Below are positions 1 through 7,831 of a stretch of DNA of 64,000 nucleotides, one piece after another. The stretch is from Bythopirellula polymerisocia (GTDB lineage: Bacteria > Planctomycetota > Planctomycetia > Pirellulales > Lacipirellulaceae): NCBI RefSeq assembly GCF_007860015.1, contig NZ_SJPS01000001.1, forward strand, positions 806,001-870,000, read 5' to 3'. The notes under the pieces are model-generated. The model did not search any database. It worked only from the letters and a program-made list of their open reading frames with translations, and was not told the origin of the DNA. Numbering within the stretch: position 1 is the first letter of the stretch; every line of letters starts with the position of its first letter. Position numbers and translations under genes: made by a program.

Positions 1-436
1 CGGATCCCCAATGTGCCAACGCATAGTCAGCGGCTCCCAATTTGCGGAGCAGCGAAAAATGGGGTTCCAATTGCCCTGCCAAATCATCTGTCGCAGCCAT
101 TTTGGGCTGCGCCACAGGGAGAGTTGCCGACACTAGAGAAATAGGGGAGGAAGGTGGGGCGGAAACGTTCACTTGCGGGGTTTCGTGCTGCCCGCGGATC
201 GATTCGTCGCTCTGCTGTCGGAAAGGTGCTTCTTCAAAACGGGGGGCTGCTTTGTCTTGATCCCAGGCCTGTTTGACCGGCAACTGATGTTGCCATCCCA
301 TCGCCTCGCGGGCAACATCCACAAAGCGATCGACCACCTTTTGGGCTCCCGTAGGAAGTGGCCCGTAATAGATCCAGGCCGCCGGCAGACCTACCAGTGT
401 AACGAGCATCACTGTCGCCCTAAATAATGCCGTCAT
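1..436 (-). CDS. Hypothetical protein, N-terminal part (cut by window edge)
   Basis: The minus strand is open from an ATG at 436 to the window edge, about 145 codons without a stop, so the C-terminus lies outside. A Shine-Dalgarno AAGGAAG sits about 8 bases before the ATG. The protein begins MTALFRATVMLVTLVGLPAA, a signal peptide or single membrane anchor, followed by a charged, proline-rich linker and then a stretch LLRKLGAADYALAHWGSGS that looks like the start of a folded domain. The function is not recognised. It is probably an exported or membrane-anchored protein. The possible small ORF at 460-675 would lie just upstream on the same strand. Confidence 0.7.
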   Translation of the reverse strand, partial: MTALFRATVMLVTLVGLPAAWIYYGPLPTGAQKVVDRFVDVAREAMGWQHQLPVKQAWDQDKAAPRFEEAPFRQQSDESIRGQHETPQVNVSAPPSSPISLVSATLPVAQPKMAATDDLAGQLEPHFSLLRKLGAADYALAHWGS

Positions 437-459
437 GACAACACTTCCTTAAGTTCAAT

Positions 460-675
460 TCATTTTGATGGAGGGCCGTGAATCCATTCTTTGGTCCTCC
501 TCTGCCAATCGTAGCTCTTAAGGAAAACTAGCAGCAATGGCAATCGGGAACGGCCCACGCTAGCAAGACGATTGAACAGGAGGTCACGGAGATAACCGGG
601 TGAGGGAAAGGATTGTTGACCGCTAAGGTTCGCGAATAAGCGCTGCTGGGGTGTGAGAATTGAGCGGCGAGCCAA
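460..675 (-). CDS. Possible small hypothetical protein (71 aa)
   Basis: This short ORF starts with TTG at 675, preceded by GGAGGAAG at a workable distance, and ends 24 bases before the ATG of the next minus-strand gene, which would fit a two-gene operon. The product is basic and begins (M)ARRSILTPQQRLF. That opening resembles the first residues of Tn3-family transposases (RRSILTPEQR), so it could also be a degraded transposon remnant. The rest matches nothing I recognise. The call rests only on the ribosome binding site and spacing. Confidence 0.3.
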   Translation of the reverse strand: MARRSILTPQQRLFANLSGQQSFPSPGYLRDLLFNRLASVGRSRLPLLLVFLKSYDWQRRTKEWIHGPPSK

Positions 676-801
676 ACCTGGCTTCCTCCGTCATTTCTGT
701 GACTGGATCGTGTTTGATGTTGTCCCGGCCCGTCGTTAGCGTAAATTAGCGCCTATCAGCGGTTAAACCAAAAATTGCTAGCAGCTTAGAGACTTTCCCA
801 A

Positions 802-1254
802 GTGAGCAAACCTAACCACCCTCAGCGAACCCTACTTGCCCTGGCAATGTTGGCAGTCCGCGTGGCCCTGGCGGCTGGGTTTCTTTCGGCGGTGGCAGAT
901 CGATTTGGGTACTGGGGACCACCGGGCGCGGAAGGGATCGCCTGGGGGAATATTGAAAACTACGAAAGCTATGTTGGGCTACTCAATTGGTTCTTGCCTC
1001 CGGCGCTGATTTCCCCCGTCGGCTGGATGGCAACCATTGCAGAAATCGTGATCGCCTGCGGCTTCTTGTTTGGCTGGCAGTTACGCTGGTTCGCCTTGGC
1101 GGCGGCTCTGCTGTTGACCATCTTTGCCACGGCCATGTGTGCCGCGCTGGGCCCCAAGCCATCGCTGGACTACTCGGTGCTCTCGGCAGCGAGCGCAGCG
1201 TTTCTGTTGTTCGCAGTAACGAGAGGAGAGTTTGTGGCGTCTCGGGGAGCGTGA
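802..1254 (+). CDS. DoxX-family membrane protein
   Basis: This 150-aa protein starts at GTG. It has about four hydrophobic helices: LALAMLAVRVALAAGFLSAV near residues 11-30, one around residues 68-88, one around 95-115 and a last one near 128-143. The order and the small size are typical of DoxX/DoxD-like proteins, which are inner-membrane proteins often linked to quinone or oxidative-stress functions. A GYWGPPG segment after the first helix is common in this family. It stands alone between the minus-strand gene at the window edge and a repeat. The family assignment is moderately sure; no specific substrate can be given. Confidence 0.65.
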   Translation: MSKPNHPQRTLLALAMLAVRVALAAGFLSAVADRFGYWGPPGAEGIAWGNIENYESYVGLLNWFLPPALISPVGWMATIAEIVIACGFLFGWQLRWFALAAALLLTIFATAMCAALGPKPSLDYSVLSAASAAFLLFAVTRGEFVASRGA

Positions 1255-1455
1255 ATAAAAAGCCACTCGGGTGCCACTGACTTGGCCAGTGTGTTTTGTT
1301 GCCTACATCTTGCAGTTGGCTTTTAGGGAAAATTATCCCAACTTCAAACCGGCTAGTTTTGACGAAAACTTACAATAAGAGCTTTTGTTTTGGCCTCTCA
1401 GGTTAAGAAACGTCTGTTCCAGTTCAAAAAGCAAGGAACTGGCGGAAGAGAAGAG

Positions 1456-1472
1456 CACTGGCGAAGCCAGTG
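1456..1472. repeat. REP-like hairpin CACTGGC-GAA-GCCAGTG
   Basis: A perfect 7-bp inverted repeat with a 3-base loop lies in the gap 1255-1545. A related, less perfect motif (CACTGACTTGGCCAGTG) occurs near 1276-1292. Both are of the kind scattered through planctomycete intergenic DNA. They lie downstream of the DoxX gene and of the convergent gene ending at 1546, so they may help end transcription, although no T-run follows. Nothing else is seen in the gap. Confidence 0.5.
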
Positions 1473-1545
1473 GCGCCCCGCGATATCAGTTGATCAAGTC
1501 CAGGCCAGCCAAATACTGCACCAGTGTGAGCATATGGTACTTGGT

Positions 1546-2430
1546 TTAGTCAGTTTTCTCTGGCCGATCTTGATTCAACGAAACCTGCAGAAGTGAATCC
1601 TCTTTGGCAGCCGTAACAAATTCCTGTTCAGTAACCTCCTGGCCGCTGACAAAGTATCTCGGATATCCAGCTTGCATCTTTCCCTTGAGATCTAACATGC
1701 GAGATACCCCATGCAACTTATCTTCATGTAAGTAGGCCGATGACCGCAGGGTTTTGTTCGACCAGTACTGGATTGCCCATCCTTCTCTCAAGCCTTTTGT
1801 ATAGTTCGTAATTGATCGCCCAGCAGCGTCTTCAGCATCACCACTGAAAATCGCCATTGTTACCTCTGGGCCATCTACTTTCCCGTCTATAAATGGGATC
1901 TTTCTATTTCTCGAATGGAATTCTGGAAGTTCATATTCTTGCAAGACTCCATTGCCTTGCTTAATAACCGACTGGCCCAGTAGCTTTCCCTTGTCATTCC
2001 AGAACTTAAACGTTCCATCGGGTACTCCCATACGATAGGGTCTCTCAGAGAACAACGTTCCATTTTCGTGGTATTGGCGCCACACACCGTGCAATACTCC
2101 TTTACGATATAACTTTTCCTCTGCAACTTTCCCGTTCTGATAGAAACGCCTTTCACCAATCTTCCTCTCATCCTGCTCCTGGTAGCCTCCCATCGAAATA
2201 CCAACATAGCTTCCGCTAGTCAATTCATAAGGAGGAAGGGTTGGTTCGGGAGGTTTTTCAAAATAGTACAGGCGCCGTTCGGTAATTTCTCCATCCGGAG
2301 GCATAGGGACCGCCTGCTCGTACGCATTGTTTGAAAGAGAGATTTTATAAAGATCACTCTGCTGAGCATCAATGCCCCGTGCTTCAAATGAATGACATAA
2401 CACTAGAAGCGGTATAACCAACCAACGCAT
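1546..2430 (-). CDS. Secreted MORN_2/YwqK-type repeat protein
   Basis: This 294-aa protein starts at ATG 2430 behind AAGGA. It has an N-terminal signal peptide (MRWLVIPLLVLCHSFEARG). From about residue 90 to 250 it carries repeats of the pattern 'G.....Y..NGK....E..Y..G..HG....Y..NG', for example RRFYQNGKVAEEKLYRKG, HGVWRQYHENGTLFSERPY and EGWAIQYWSNKTLRSSAYL. These are MORN_2 repeats as in YwqK-like proteins, which have been called antitoxin components, though most such proteins are uncharacterised beta-rich scaffolds. It is probably exported. No partner toxin is adjacent; the nearest toxin-antitoxin pair at 3.1-3.8 kb is complete without it. Function unknown. Confidence 0.75.
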   Translation of the reverse strand: MRWLVIPLLVLCHSFEARGIDAQQSDLYKISLSNNAYEQAVPMPPDGEITERRLYYFEKPPEPTLPPYELTSGSYVGISMGGYQEQDERKIGERRFYQNGKVAEEKLYRKGVLHGVWRQYHENGTLFSERPYRMGVPDGTFKFWNDKGKLLGQSVIKQGNGVLQEYELPEFHSRNRKIPFIDGKVDGPEVTMAIFSGDAEDAAGRSITNYTKGLREGWAIQYWSNKTLRSSAYLHEDKLHGVSRMLDLKGKMQAGYPRYFVSGQEVTEQEFVTAAKEDSLLQVSLNQDRPEKTD

Positions 2431-2446
2431 GCAATCGTTCCTTAAG

Positions 2447-2743
2447 TTATTGCAAAGAACAAAAAGAAAAAGAGGAGAAAAGGGTCAGAACTGCTCTGTA
2501 GAAAACCTTTCTTCTGAGAATCTTCAGATTGTGCTTAACCACTCTCAGCATGATTTCTCGATGCTGCGACCAGTATCTTCGCGCACGAAGTGCTGAGTCA
2601 AGCATTTGTTTAATCATGCTGTTTACGGTTTCTACTTGCCATCGTTGTCCATATTTCTGTTTGTCAAAGCGGGTTGCCATGACGCGTCGCCAATAGCCTT
2701 TTGGCTTCTTGGTTGTCGAGCGGCCCCGTTTGGGTGGAATCAA
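2447..2743 (-). pseudogene. Transposase C-terminal fragment (IS4-like DDE family)
   Basis: The 98 codons include YGQRWQVETVNSMIKQ, followed by LRARRYWSQHREIMLRVVKHN. This is the C-terminal end of an IS4/DDE_Tnp_1 transposase, with the E of WQVE as the third catalytic acidic residue. The two catalytic Asp residues and the DNA-binding part are missing, so the product cannot be active. The apparent TTG start at 2743 is simply where the remaining frame opens next to the deletion. The C-terminal FSSFSFCSLQ runs through the IS end. Confidence 0.75.
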
Positions 2744-2800
2744 CGGAGGAGAAAAAGGGGCCGAACTATTTATGAAAAATTGTTCTGCCCCTTTTTCCTT
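2447..2800 (-). mobile_element. Internally deleted IS (IS4/DDE type) with both ends
   Basis: A transposase C-terminal fragment (see the pseudogene entry) is bracketed by matching ends. One is AAAAGGGTCAGAAC at about 2478-2491. The other, read from the opposite side, is AAAAAGGGGCAGAAC at about 2782-2797. A further inner copy of the end sequence at 2751-2765 makes an imperfect 47-base hairpin (2751-2797). Most of the transposase 5' part has been lost, leaving a MITE-sized element of roughly 330 bp. No clear target duplication was found. Confidence 0.6.
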
Positions 2801-2894
2801 TCAAGCCATTATAGCAGTTACTCGGAGGGAAAGCTTTCAGCTAATCAGTTTCAGTTTTCTCAGCCCTTTCAAGTACCGCAATGAAGAAGACTAC

Positions 2895-2976
2895 CGCCCC
2901 CTTGGGGCTGGTTGGTAAAGAGTTAGGCCCCAGGGATTGACATCCCTGGCTATTAACTGGCACCACTTCGTGGTTG
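2895..2976. repeat. Cluster of short hairpins (dispersed intergenic repeat)
   Basis: Within the gene-free stretch 2801-3133 there are three close stem-loops: GCCCCCTTGGGGC around 2896-2908, CCAGGGAT-TGAC-ATCCCTGG at 2930-2949, and ACCAC-TTCG-TGGT around 2962-2974. Blocks of this type recur in planctomycete intergenic regions. They lie downstream of the antitoxin gene and could end its transcript. No ORF here looks coding. Confidence 0.5.
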
Positions 2977-3133
2977 GGAGACAAGCGATGTATCCTCGAG
3001 AGAACAACACCGGGATTTTAGTGTAGTTACGGGTTCTAGCAGTCGAAAAGTTTGGACCGTGGCTGGAAGCCTCCCTCGAGCAGGCGGAAATCCGTCTCGG
3101 CGAGGGCGCCACGGCTCGCTTCCAACAGACGAG

Positions 3134-3436
3134 CTAACTTGCAACTCGTTCAGTGGCGACAAACTGGAGCTGCACACCTAATGCTGCCAGTACATCCGAG
3201 AGGCTCTCAAGGGTTGGGTTGCCATCTTCTGACATGAGCTTGTAGAGCGTGTCTCTAGTAAGTTGAGTTTCGGCGGCGAGCTTGCTCATACCTCCTCTAG
3301 CTTTTGCCACGTCGCGAAGCCCAAGCAAAAACACTTCTGGCCCTTCCTCAACGCAGGCAGTGAGATAGGCGGCAGCCTCTGTCGGATCAGTGAGGTCTTC
3401 GCGTAGTGACTCTTCGTAGTCTCGTGATCTAGGCAT
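3134..3436 (-). CDS. HigA-like antitoxin (XRE HTH addiction module)
   Basis: This 100-aa protein has a central helix-turn-helix (SKLAAETQLTRDTLYKLMSE, about residues 51-70) followed by GNPTLESLSDVLAALGVQL. That is the signature of the 'putative addiction module antidote' family, which neutralises a RelE/HigB-like toxin and represses its own operon. The N-terminal half (DPTEAAAYLTACVEEG) is also typical. Its start at 3436 overlaps the end of the toxin gene by 8 bases, so the two are translationally coupled, with the toxin first as in higBA systems. It probably binds the palindrome at 3788-3807. Confidence 0.85.
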   Translation of the reverse strand: MPRSRDYEESLREDLTDPTEAAAYLTACVEEGPEVFLLGLRDVAKARGGMSKLAAETQLTRDTLYKLMSEDGNPTLESLSDVLAALGVQLQFVATERVAS

Positions 3437-3779
3437 CTGAATCCTCTTCTCTGCGGGCCTGGTAGTCAGCCCAATAATGTTTCGCTGTTTCTATTTCTGA
3501 ATCTTGTTTGCGTTTGTCGCCCCCCAGAAGCAGGACGACCACTTCATCGCCATCCCTGCCATAATAGAGGCGATACCCAGGACCGTAATCGATAAGAACT
3601 TCACAGACTCCGTTTCCAACCGACTTGAAGTCGCCGAAATTACCAAGTCGAATACGCGCGATTCGGGTCCGGACCTTCTGCCGTGCCCGGGGGTCGCGAA
3701 GCTTGCGAAGCCAACTTTCAAAAGGGCGTTTACCGTCAGTGGTTTCGAAAACCCGCACATGCTGTGGTTTAGCCTCCAT
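3429..3779 (-). CDS. RelE/ParE-superfamily toxin (HigB-like killer protein)
   Basis: This 116-aa protein matches the 'addiction module killer protein' pattern: TDGKRPFESWLRKLRDPRARQ, then IARIRLGNFGDFKSVGNGVCEV, then GPGYRLYYGRDGDEVVVLLLGGDK. Known family members are ribosome-dependent or free mRNA endonucleases. The conserved Arg/Tyr stretch GYRLYY and the LLLGGDKRKQDSEIETA tail are present, so it is probably active. It is the first gene of the operon, directly before its antitoxin. The ATG at 3779 follows GAGAGG with almost no spacing, so initiation may be weak or start a few codons later. Confidence 0.85.
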   Translation of the reverse strand: MEAKPQHVRVFETTDGKRPFESWLRKLRDPRARQKVRTRIARIRLGNFGDFKSVGNGVCEVLIDYGPGYRLYYGRDGDEVVVLLLGGDKRKQDSEIETAKHYWADYQARREEDSDA

Positions 3780-3787
3780 CCTCTCAA

Positions 3788-3815
3788 GTGTATATCATAA
3801 TATACACTGCGTCAA
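3788..3815 (-). promoter_or_regulatory. Toxin-antitoxin promoter with palindromic operator
   Basis: The palindrome GTGTATAT-CATA-ATATACAC (3788-3807) has perfect 8-bp arms. On the minus strand a TTGACG hexamer (3810-3815) is followed after 17 bases by TACACT, a plausible -35/-10 pair that the palindrome almost fully covers. This is the expected arrangement for autorepression by the HTH antitoxin. The toxin start codon is only 8 bases further on, so the transcript leader is very short. Confidence 0.6.
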
Positions 3816-3900
3816 ATCTCTGGACAAACTATGCACTCCAACGCTGATGGACTAGGGGAGGCACTCTTTTACCGCCCCCAAAACGTCTACAATTGCAGGG

Positions 3901-5052
3901 ATGACCGACTCCATCTATCTCGACCACAATGCTTCCGCGCCGATGCTGCCGCAGGTTGCTGACGCGATTCGTGAGGCCTCGCTTCGGTTTGGTGCCAATC
4001 CGGCGAGCCAGCACCGTGCCGGCCAAGATGCCCGTCGAGCCCTTGAAAATGCCCGAGAGCGGATTGCCGAGCTGCTTGGCGGCAAAACAACGGGCATGGA
4101 CGCGGATCGCTTGATCTTCACCAGCGGCGGTACCGAGGCAAACAATCTGGTCCTCGCTGGAATGCTCGCTAGCCTGGCCCCCGGCCACCTGATTACCTCT
4201 GCGATCGAGCATCCTGCCATTCTGGAACCCGTCTCTCAACTGGAAAGCCGGGGGTGGCGAGTGACTCGCATCGGGGTCGACGGCGATGGAGTGGTGCGGG
4301 TCGACGAACTCCGCGAGGCCTTGTGCCCTGAGACGCGGCTGGTGAGCATCATGGCTGCCAACAATGAAACGGGCGTGTTACAGCCACTCTCACAGATTGC
4401 CGAAGCATGCCTGGAGCATGCCGTAGCTCTGCATACGGATGCCGCACAATTGGCGGGAAAACTTCCGGCGGAATTTTCTCAGCGTAGTCTCACGGCCCTG
4501 AGTTGTGCAGCGCACAAGTTCCACGGTCCCGTGGGGATCGGGGCGTTGTTGGTGCGGCACGATGTGCAGGTTGCCCCTCAAATGTGGGGAGGACATCAGC
4601 AAGCGGGGGTGCGGCCAGGAACGGAAATGGTTGCGCTGGCCGTGGGGATGCAAGTTGCGATGGAGGCTTGGCACCAGGATGCCGAAGGACGACTTGAGCG
4701 GATGAAGAAATTTCAAATGCACTTCGAAGAACAAATCGTAGCGGTCATTGAGTCCGCAACGGTGATCGGCAAGCTGGCTCGGCGACTTCCTAATACTTCC
4801 AACATTGCCTTTCCTGACATAGACCGACAACCATTCTTTCTTGCTCTCGATCAGGCCGGAGTTGCTTGTTCAACCGGCTCAGCCTGCGCCAGTGGCTCTA
4901 GTGAAGCGTCCCCGGTACTTGAGGCAATGGGACTAAAAAAGGAGCTCGTCGAGTCTGCTTTGCGATTCAGTTGGGGGGCCACGACAGTAGCTGCTGAAAT
5001 AGACGAGGCGTGTCGCCGTATCATCAAGGCACACAAACACTTACAACGCTGA
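3901..5052 (+). CDS. Cysteine desulfurase (NifS/IscS family)
   Basis: This 383-aa PLP enzyme releases sulfur from cysteine as an enzyme persulfide for Fe-S cluster or thio-cofactor assembly. It has the N-terminal IYLDHNASAPMLP, the SGGTEANNLVL cofactor motif, HTDAAQLAGK, the Schiff-base lysine in CAAHKFHGPVGIGAL, and the active-site Cys loop CSTGSACASGSSEASPVL near residues 332-349. The length is normal. It stands alone, 88 bases before the dnaA start, with no scaffold gene nearby, so whether it acts as IscS, NifS or a tRNA-thiolation enzyme cannot be told. Confidence 0.9.
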   Translation: MTDSIYLDHNASAPMLPQVADAIREASLRFGANPASQHRAGQDARRALENARERIAELLGGKTTGMDADRLIFTSGGTEANNLVLAGMLASLAPGHLITSAIEHPAILEPVSQLESRGWRVTRIGVDGDGVVRVDELREALCPETRLVSIMAANNETGVLQPLSQIAEACLEHAVALHTDAAQLAGKLPAEFSQRSLTALSCAAHKFHGPVGIGALLVRHDVQVAPQMWGGHQQAGVRPGTEMVALAVGMQVAMEAWHQDAEGRLERMKKFQMHFEEQIVAVIESATVIGKLARRLPNTSNIAFPDIDRQPFFLALDQAGVACSTGSACASGSSEASPVLEAMGLKKELVESALRFSWGATTVAAEIDEACRRIIKAHKHLQR

Positions 5053-5140
5053 ACAAACTGGCATAAAATCGCCTGTGGTACTCCCGGGTGAGAGGTAATT
5101 CGGATAGAATCAGGGCTTGTTATTTAGAGCCCTGAAATCG

Positions 5141-6271
5141 ATGGCAGGGGAGCTAATTTCCTTGCCCGTCGGTATCCCCAAAACCGCCTATCCGGACGGA
5201 GCCATGCAGGTCGACGAAGTATTGCGAATCGATTTGCCTCCAGTTGAAACTGGGGCGGGAATCACTCTGGGCGAATCCTTTGCGGGTGATACTCTCGGCC
5301 AAGGAAACTGCTTTGTAGCTGGCCCCGAGAATCGCTTGCCAATCCTCGCACTTGAACATTTGCTTACTGGCGAGACGGACTTTGATTCCAATAATTGGGC
5401 ATCCCCTCTAGTGCTTGTTGGCCCTGCCGGGAGTGGCAAGAGCTTGCTCGTGCGAGGCATCGTTCGCCGTTGGCAACCCTTGTTAGGCGAGGACTGTCTC
5501 GCTTACCTATCAGCCATTGATTTCGCACGCACTCTGCAAACTGCTCGCAGCGAAGGGGACCTTGCCAGTTTTAGAATTCGCCTGCGGACTCTTAAGCTCC
5601 TGGTCTTGGAAGATATTCACAAACTTCCCCCAGCAATCGCGATCCAACATGAGCTGCGTGATTTACTTGATATTTACGACGAGAGCGGCGCTACCATTCT
5701 CTGCACTTCTCGTGTCCCTCCGACAGCCCAGCAACAGCTCGAATCAGGACTCCGCGATCGGCTCGCCGGCTCATTGGTACTCTGGCTCAACCATCCGGGG
5801 ACCGAGGCACGATTGGAACTTTTGAAGTTAGTTGCTGTGGAGAGAGAAACCACGATCAACGAGCGTCAACTTCGTACCTTAGCTGAGTCGGTCACTGGGC
5901 CTGCGGACCATTTGCTTCGCTCCCTACGGGAATGGGAAGTTGCCCCTCAGGTTGGTGCAAATCCCGCCAATTGCCGGACACCTCCCTCAGCCAAAGAAGT
6001 CGTTGCCGTCGTTGCCCGGTATTTCAATCTGACCCAAGCTGCTTTAAAAGGCCCGGCTCGGCGAAAAACCTTGGTTTTTGCCCGTGCTATTGTGGTCTAC
6101 CTGCTACGGACGCTCACACCCATAAGCTATGTCGACATTGGCCGAGCACTCGGTAACCGTGACCATACGACGATTATGCATGCGATGACCTCGATTCAAA
6201 AGTCGCTAGCCCGTGATTCTCAAACGCAAACGATCTTGGAGGACTTACGCCGTATCCTGCTCGCTGTGTGA
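5141..6271 (+). CDS. dnaA: Chromosomal replication initiator DnaA (short, divergent)
   Basis: DnaA binds DnaA boxes at oriC and opens the duplex. The protein has an AAA+ core with Walker A GPAGSGKS (about residues 94-101), Walker B LLVLEDIHKL, sensor segment ILCTSR, and the C-terminal DnaA-box HTH YVDIGRALGNRDHTTIMHAM. At about 376 aa it is shorter than the usual 440-470. The Walker B region reads LEDIHKL where most DnaA proteins have DDIQFL. The N-terminal ~80 residues do not resemble the usual DnaA domain I and linker. I took the ATG at 5141; an upstream in-frame TTG (5117) would add 8 residues, and neither has a strong Shine-Dalgarno. Neighbours oriC, dnaN and gyrB confirm identity. Confidence 0.93.
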   Translation: MAGELISLPVGIPKTAYPDGAMQVDEVLRIDLPPVETGAGITLGESFAGDTLGQGNCFVAGPENRLPILALEHLLTGETDFDSNNWASPLVLVGPAGSGKSLLVRGIVRRWQPLLGEDCLAYLSAIDFARTLQTARSEGDLASFRIRLRTLKLLVLEDIHKLPPAIAIQHELRDLLDIYDESGATILCTSRVPPTAQQQLESGLRDRLAGSLVLWLNHPGTEARLELLKLVAVERETTINERQLRTLAESVTGPADHLLRSLREWEVAPQVGANPANCRTPPSAKEVVAVVARYFNLTQAALKGPARRKTLVFARAIVVYLLRTLTPISYVDIGRALGNRDHTTIMHAMTSIQKSLARDSQTQTILEDLRRILLAV

Positions 6272-6607
6272 ATTGTCACCAAAGTTGAATCGCGATGTTC
6301 AAACCACGCTGCAAGTGACCGACGGTGGATAACTTGGCTATTTCATGTCAACAACATTATGGTTTTAATCTCAGTTTCAAACGCGTCCCTACGAAACTGC
6401 CAGCGTACTTAGTTTACTAACAATTACTAGACAATTACCCAACAACATAGCAACCAGTTTTCCACTATAAGGCTTATTTGATTTTATCCCTGTTTTTCTA
6501 TGTTTAGGCGCTCTTTGCTACGTGTTGTTGACATCAATCCCGCATACATTACTACTGCTACTTATATTTAACTTAATAGTAAGAGAATCACACTCAGGAG
6601 GTTTGCG
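6272..6607. other. Candidate replication origin (oriC) between dnaA and dnaN
   Basis: This AT-rich gap holds a near-consensus DnaA box, GGTGGATAA at 6324-6332 (one mismatch to TGTGGATAA). A weaker one, TTTTCCACT, lies at 6458-6466, and TTATCCCTG at about 6484-6492. The 12-mer ATGTCAACAACA (6345-6356) recurs as its exact inverse TGTTGTTGACAT (6523-6534), enclosing the most AT-rich part. ACAATTAC is repeated directly at 6420 and 6431, and CAACAACAT at 6349 and 6440. The last ~60 bases must also carry the dnaN promoter. The position is the classic bacterial oriC location. Confidence 0.6.
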
Positions 6608-7795
6608 GTGAGTACGGTAATAGAAAACTCGTCCCAAGTTGAGGCTCCGCGCTCAAGCGGAAATGGTGGTAATTCAATGAAGATTTCATGTGATCGCGAA
6701 CAACTATTGCATGCGTTTCAAACCGTGGCATCGGTCGCGCCAAGCAGAAGTCCCAAACCGATCCTTCAGAACGTCAAGTTGGAAGTCACGGCTGAAAAGG
6801 TGACGCTCTTGGCTACTGATTTGGAGGTTGGTATTCGCCATGATGTAGAGGGAGTGGATATTCAGCTGCCCGGTGCTGCCGTATTGTCGGTTGCAAGGTT
6901 TGGATCAATTCTCCGAGAAAGTACCGACCAGACTTTGCATCTGGAGTGTGACAATACAGGGATCATTATTCGAGGTGAACGCAGTCAGTTTCGCCTCCCA
7001 GCTGAGAATCCCGCAGAATTCCCGCAGGTCACCAAGTTCGAAGAGGAGAATTTCTATGAAGTCCCTGCGAGACTGTTGCGAGAATTGATTCGGCGCACGG
7101 TGTTTGCCACAGACAGTGAGAGCAGTCGTTATGCCTTGGGTGGAGTGAAATTGGAATTTGAGGAAGCGGCGGTAACGGCCATTGGTACCGACGGCCGAAG
7201 GCTTGCCAAGATGACAGGGCCAGTCGTCAAAACTGGTCAGCCTCATGATGCCGATCAAACCACGATCGTTCCGACTCGAGCAATGAATCTCATTGAGCGA
7301 GCAGTGGCCCCCAGTGATGCCGAAGTGAAGATAGCCTTAAAAGGAAACGAGTTTCTAATTCACAGCCCGCGGGCGACGATTTCAGCCCGTCTTTTGGAAG
7401 GTCGGTTTCCCGATTGGAGAAAGGTGTTTCCTGATGGAGGTGGACAAGGTCTGTCCATCGAACTAGCCGTCGGAGGGACACTCTCTGCCGTACGACAAGC
7501 AGCAATTGTCACCAGTGAGGAGAGCCGGGGAGTCGATTTCACTTTTGGGGATGGAATGCTCGTACTTTCCGGTCGCGCTGCTGAGGTTGGTCAGTCCCGA
7601 ATCGAGCTTCCTATTGGCTACGATGGCGAGGAAATGACGGTGACTCTCGATCCGAGATTCGTAACTGATTTTCTCAAGGTGCTCGATGCCGATAAGACCT
7701 TTTCATTTGAAGTCAAGGATGCAGAAAGTGCCGCCGTGTGCAAGACCGACGATGGCTATGGTTATGTGATCATGCCTCTCTCTCGGGACCGTTAA
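6608..7795 (+). CDS. dnaN: DNA polymerase III sliding clamp, beta subunit
   Basis: The beta clamp encircles DNA and tethers the polymerase. The family's usual N-terminus (MKISCDREQLLHAFQTVASV) starts only at residue 24 here, and the three clamp domains follow. The last domain contains PIGYDGEEMTVTLDPRFVTDFLKVL and the usual end DGYGYVIMPL. I kept the upstream GTG because AGGAGG lies 7 bases before it, whereas the internal ATG has no good site, so the protein carries an extra polar N-terminal tail of 23 residues. It is followed after 36 bases by dciA, so the two are probably co-transcribed. Confidence 0.95.
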   Translation: MSTVIENSSQVEAPRSSGNGGNSMKISCDREQLLHAFQTVASVAPSRSPKPILQNVKLEVTAEKVTLLATDLEVGIRHDVEGVDIQLPGAAVLSVARFGSILRESTDQTLHLECDNTGIIIRGERSQFRLPAENPAEFPQVTKFEEENFYEVPARLLRELIRRTVFATDSESSRYALGGVKLEFEEAAVTAIGTDGRRLAKMTGPVVKTGQPHDADQTTIVPTRAMNLIERAVAPSDAEVKIALKGNEFLIHSPRATISARLLEGRFPDWRKVFPDGGGQGLSIELAVGGTLSAVRQAAIVTSEESRGVDFTFGDGMLVLSGRAAEVGQSRIELPIGYDGEEMTVTLDPRFVTDFLKVLDADKTFSFEVKDAESAAVCKTDDGYGYVIMPLSRDR

Positions 7796-7831
7796 GCCCA
7801 GGCCGAAAAGAAGAAGTCGGAATCATACGCA

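Noticed and set aside
1390..1596. Plus-strand ORF of 68 codons
   Set aside because: It runs across the CACTGGC hairpin and into the 3' end of a real minus-strand gene, and has no start site or motif.
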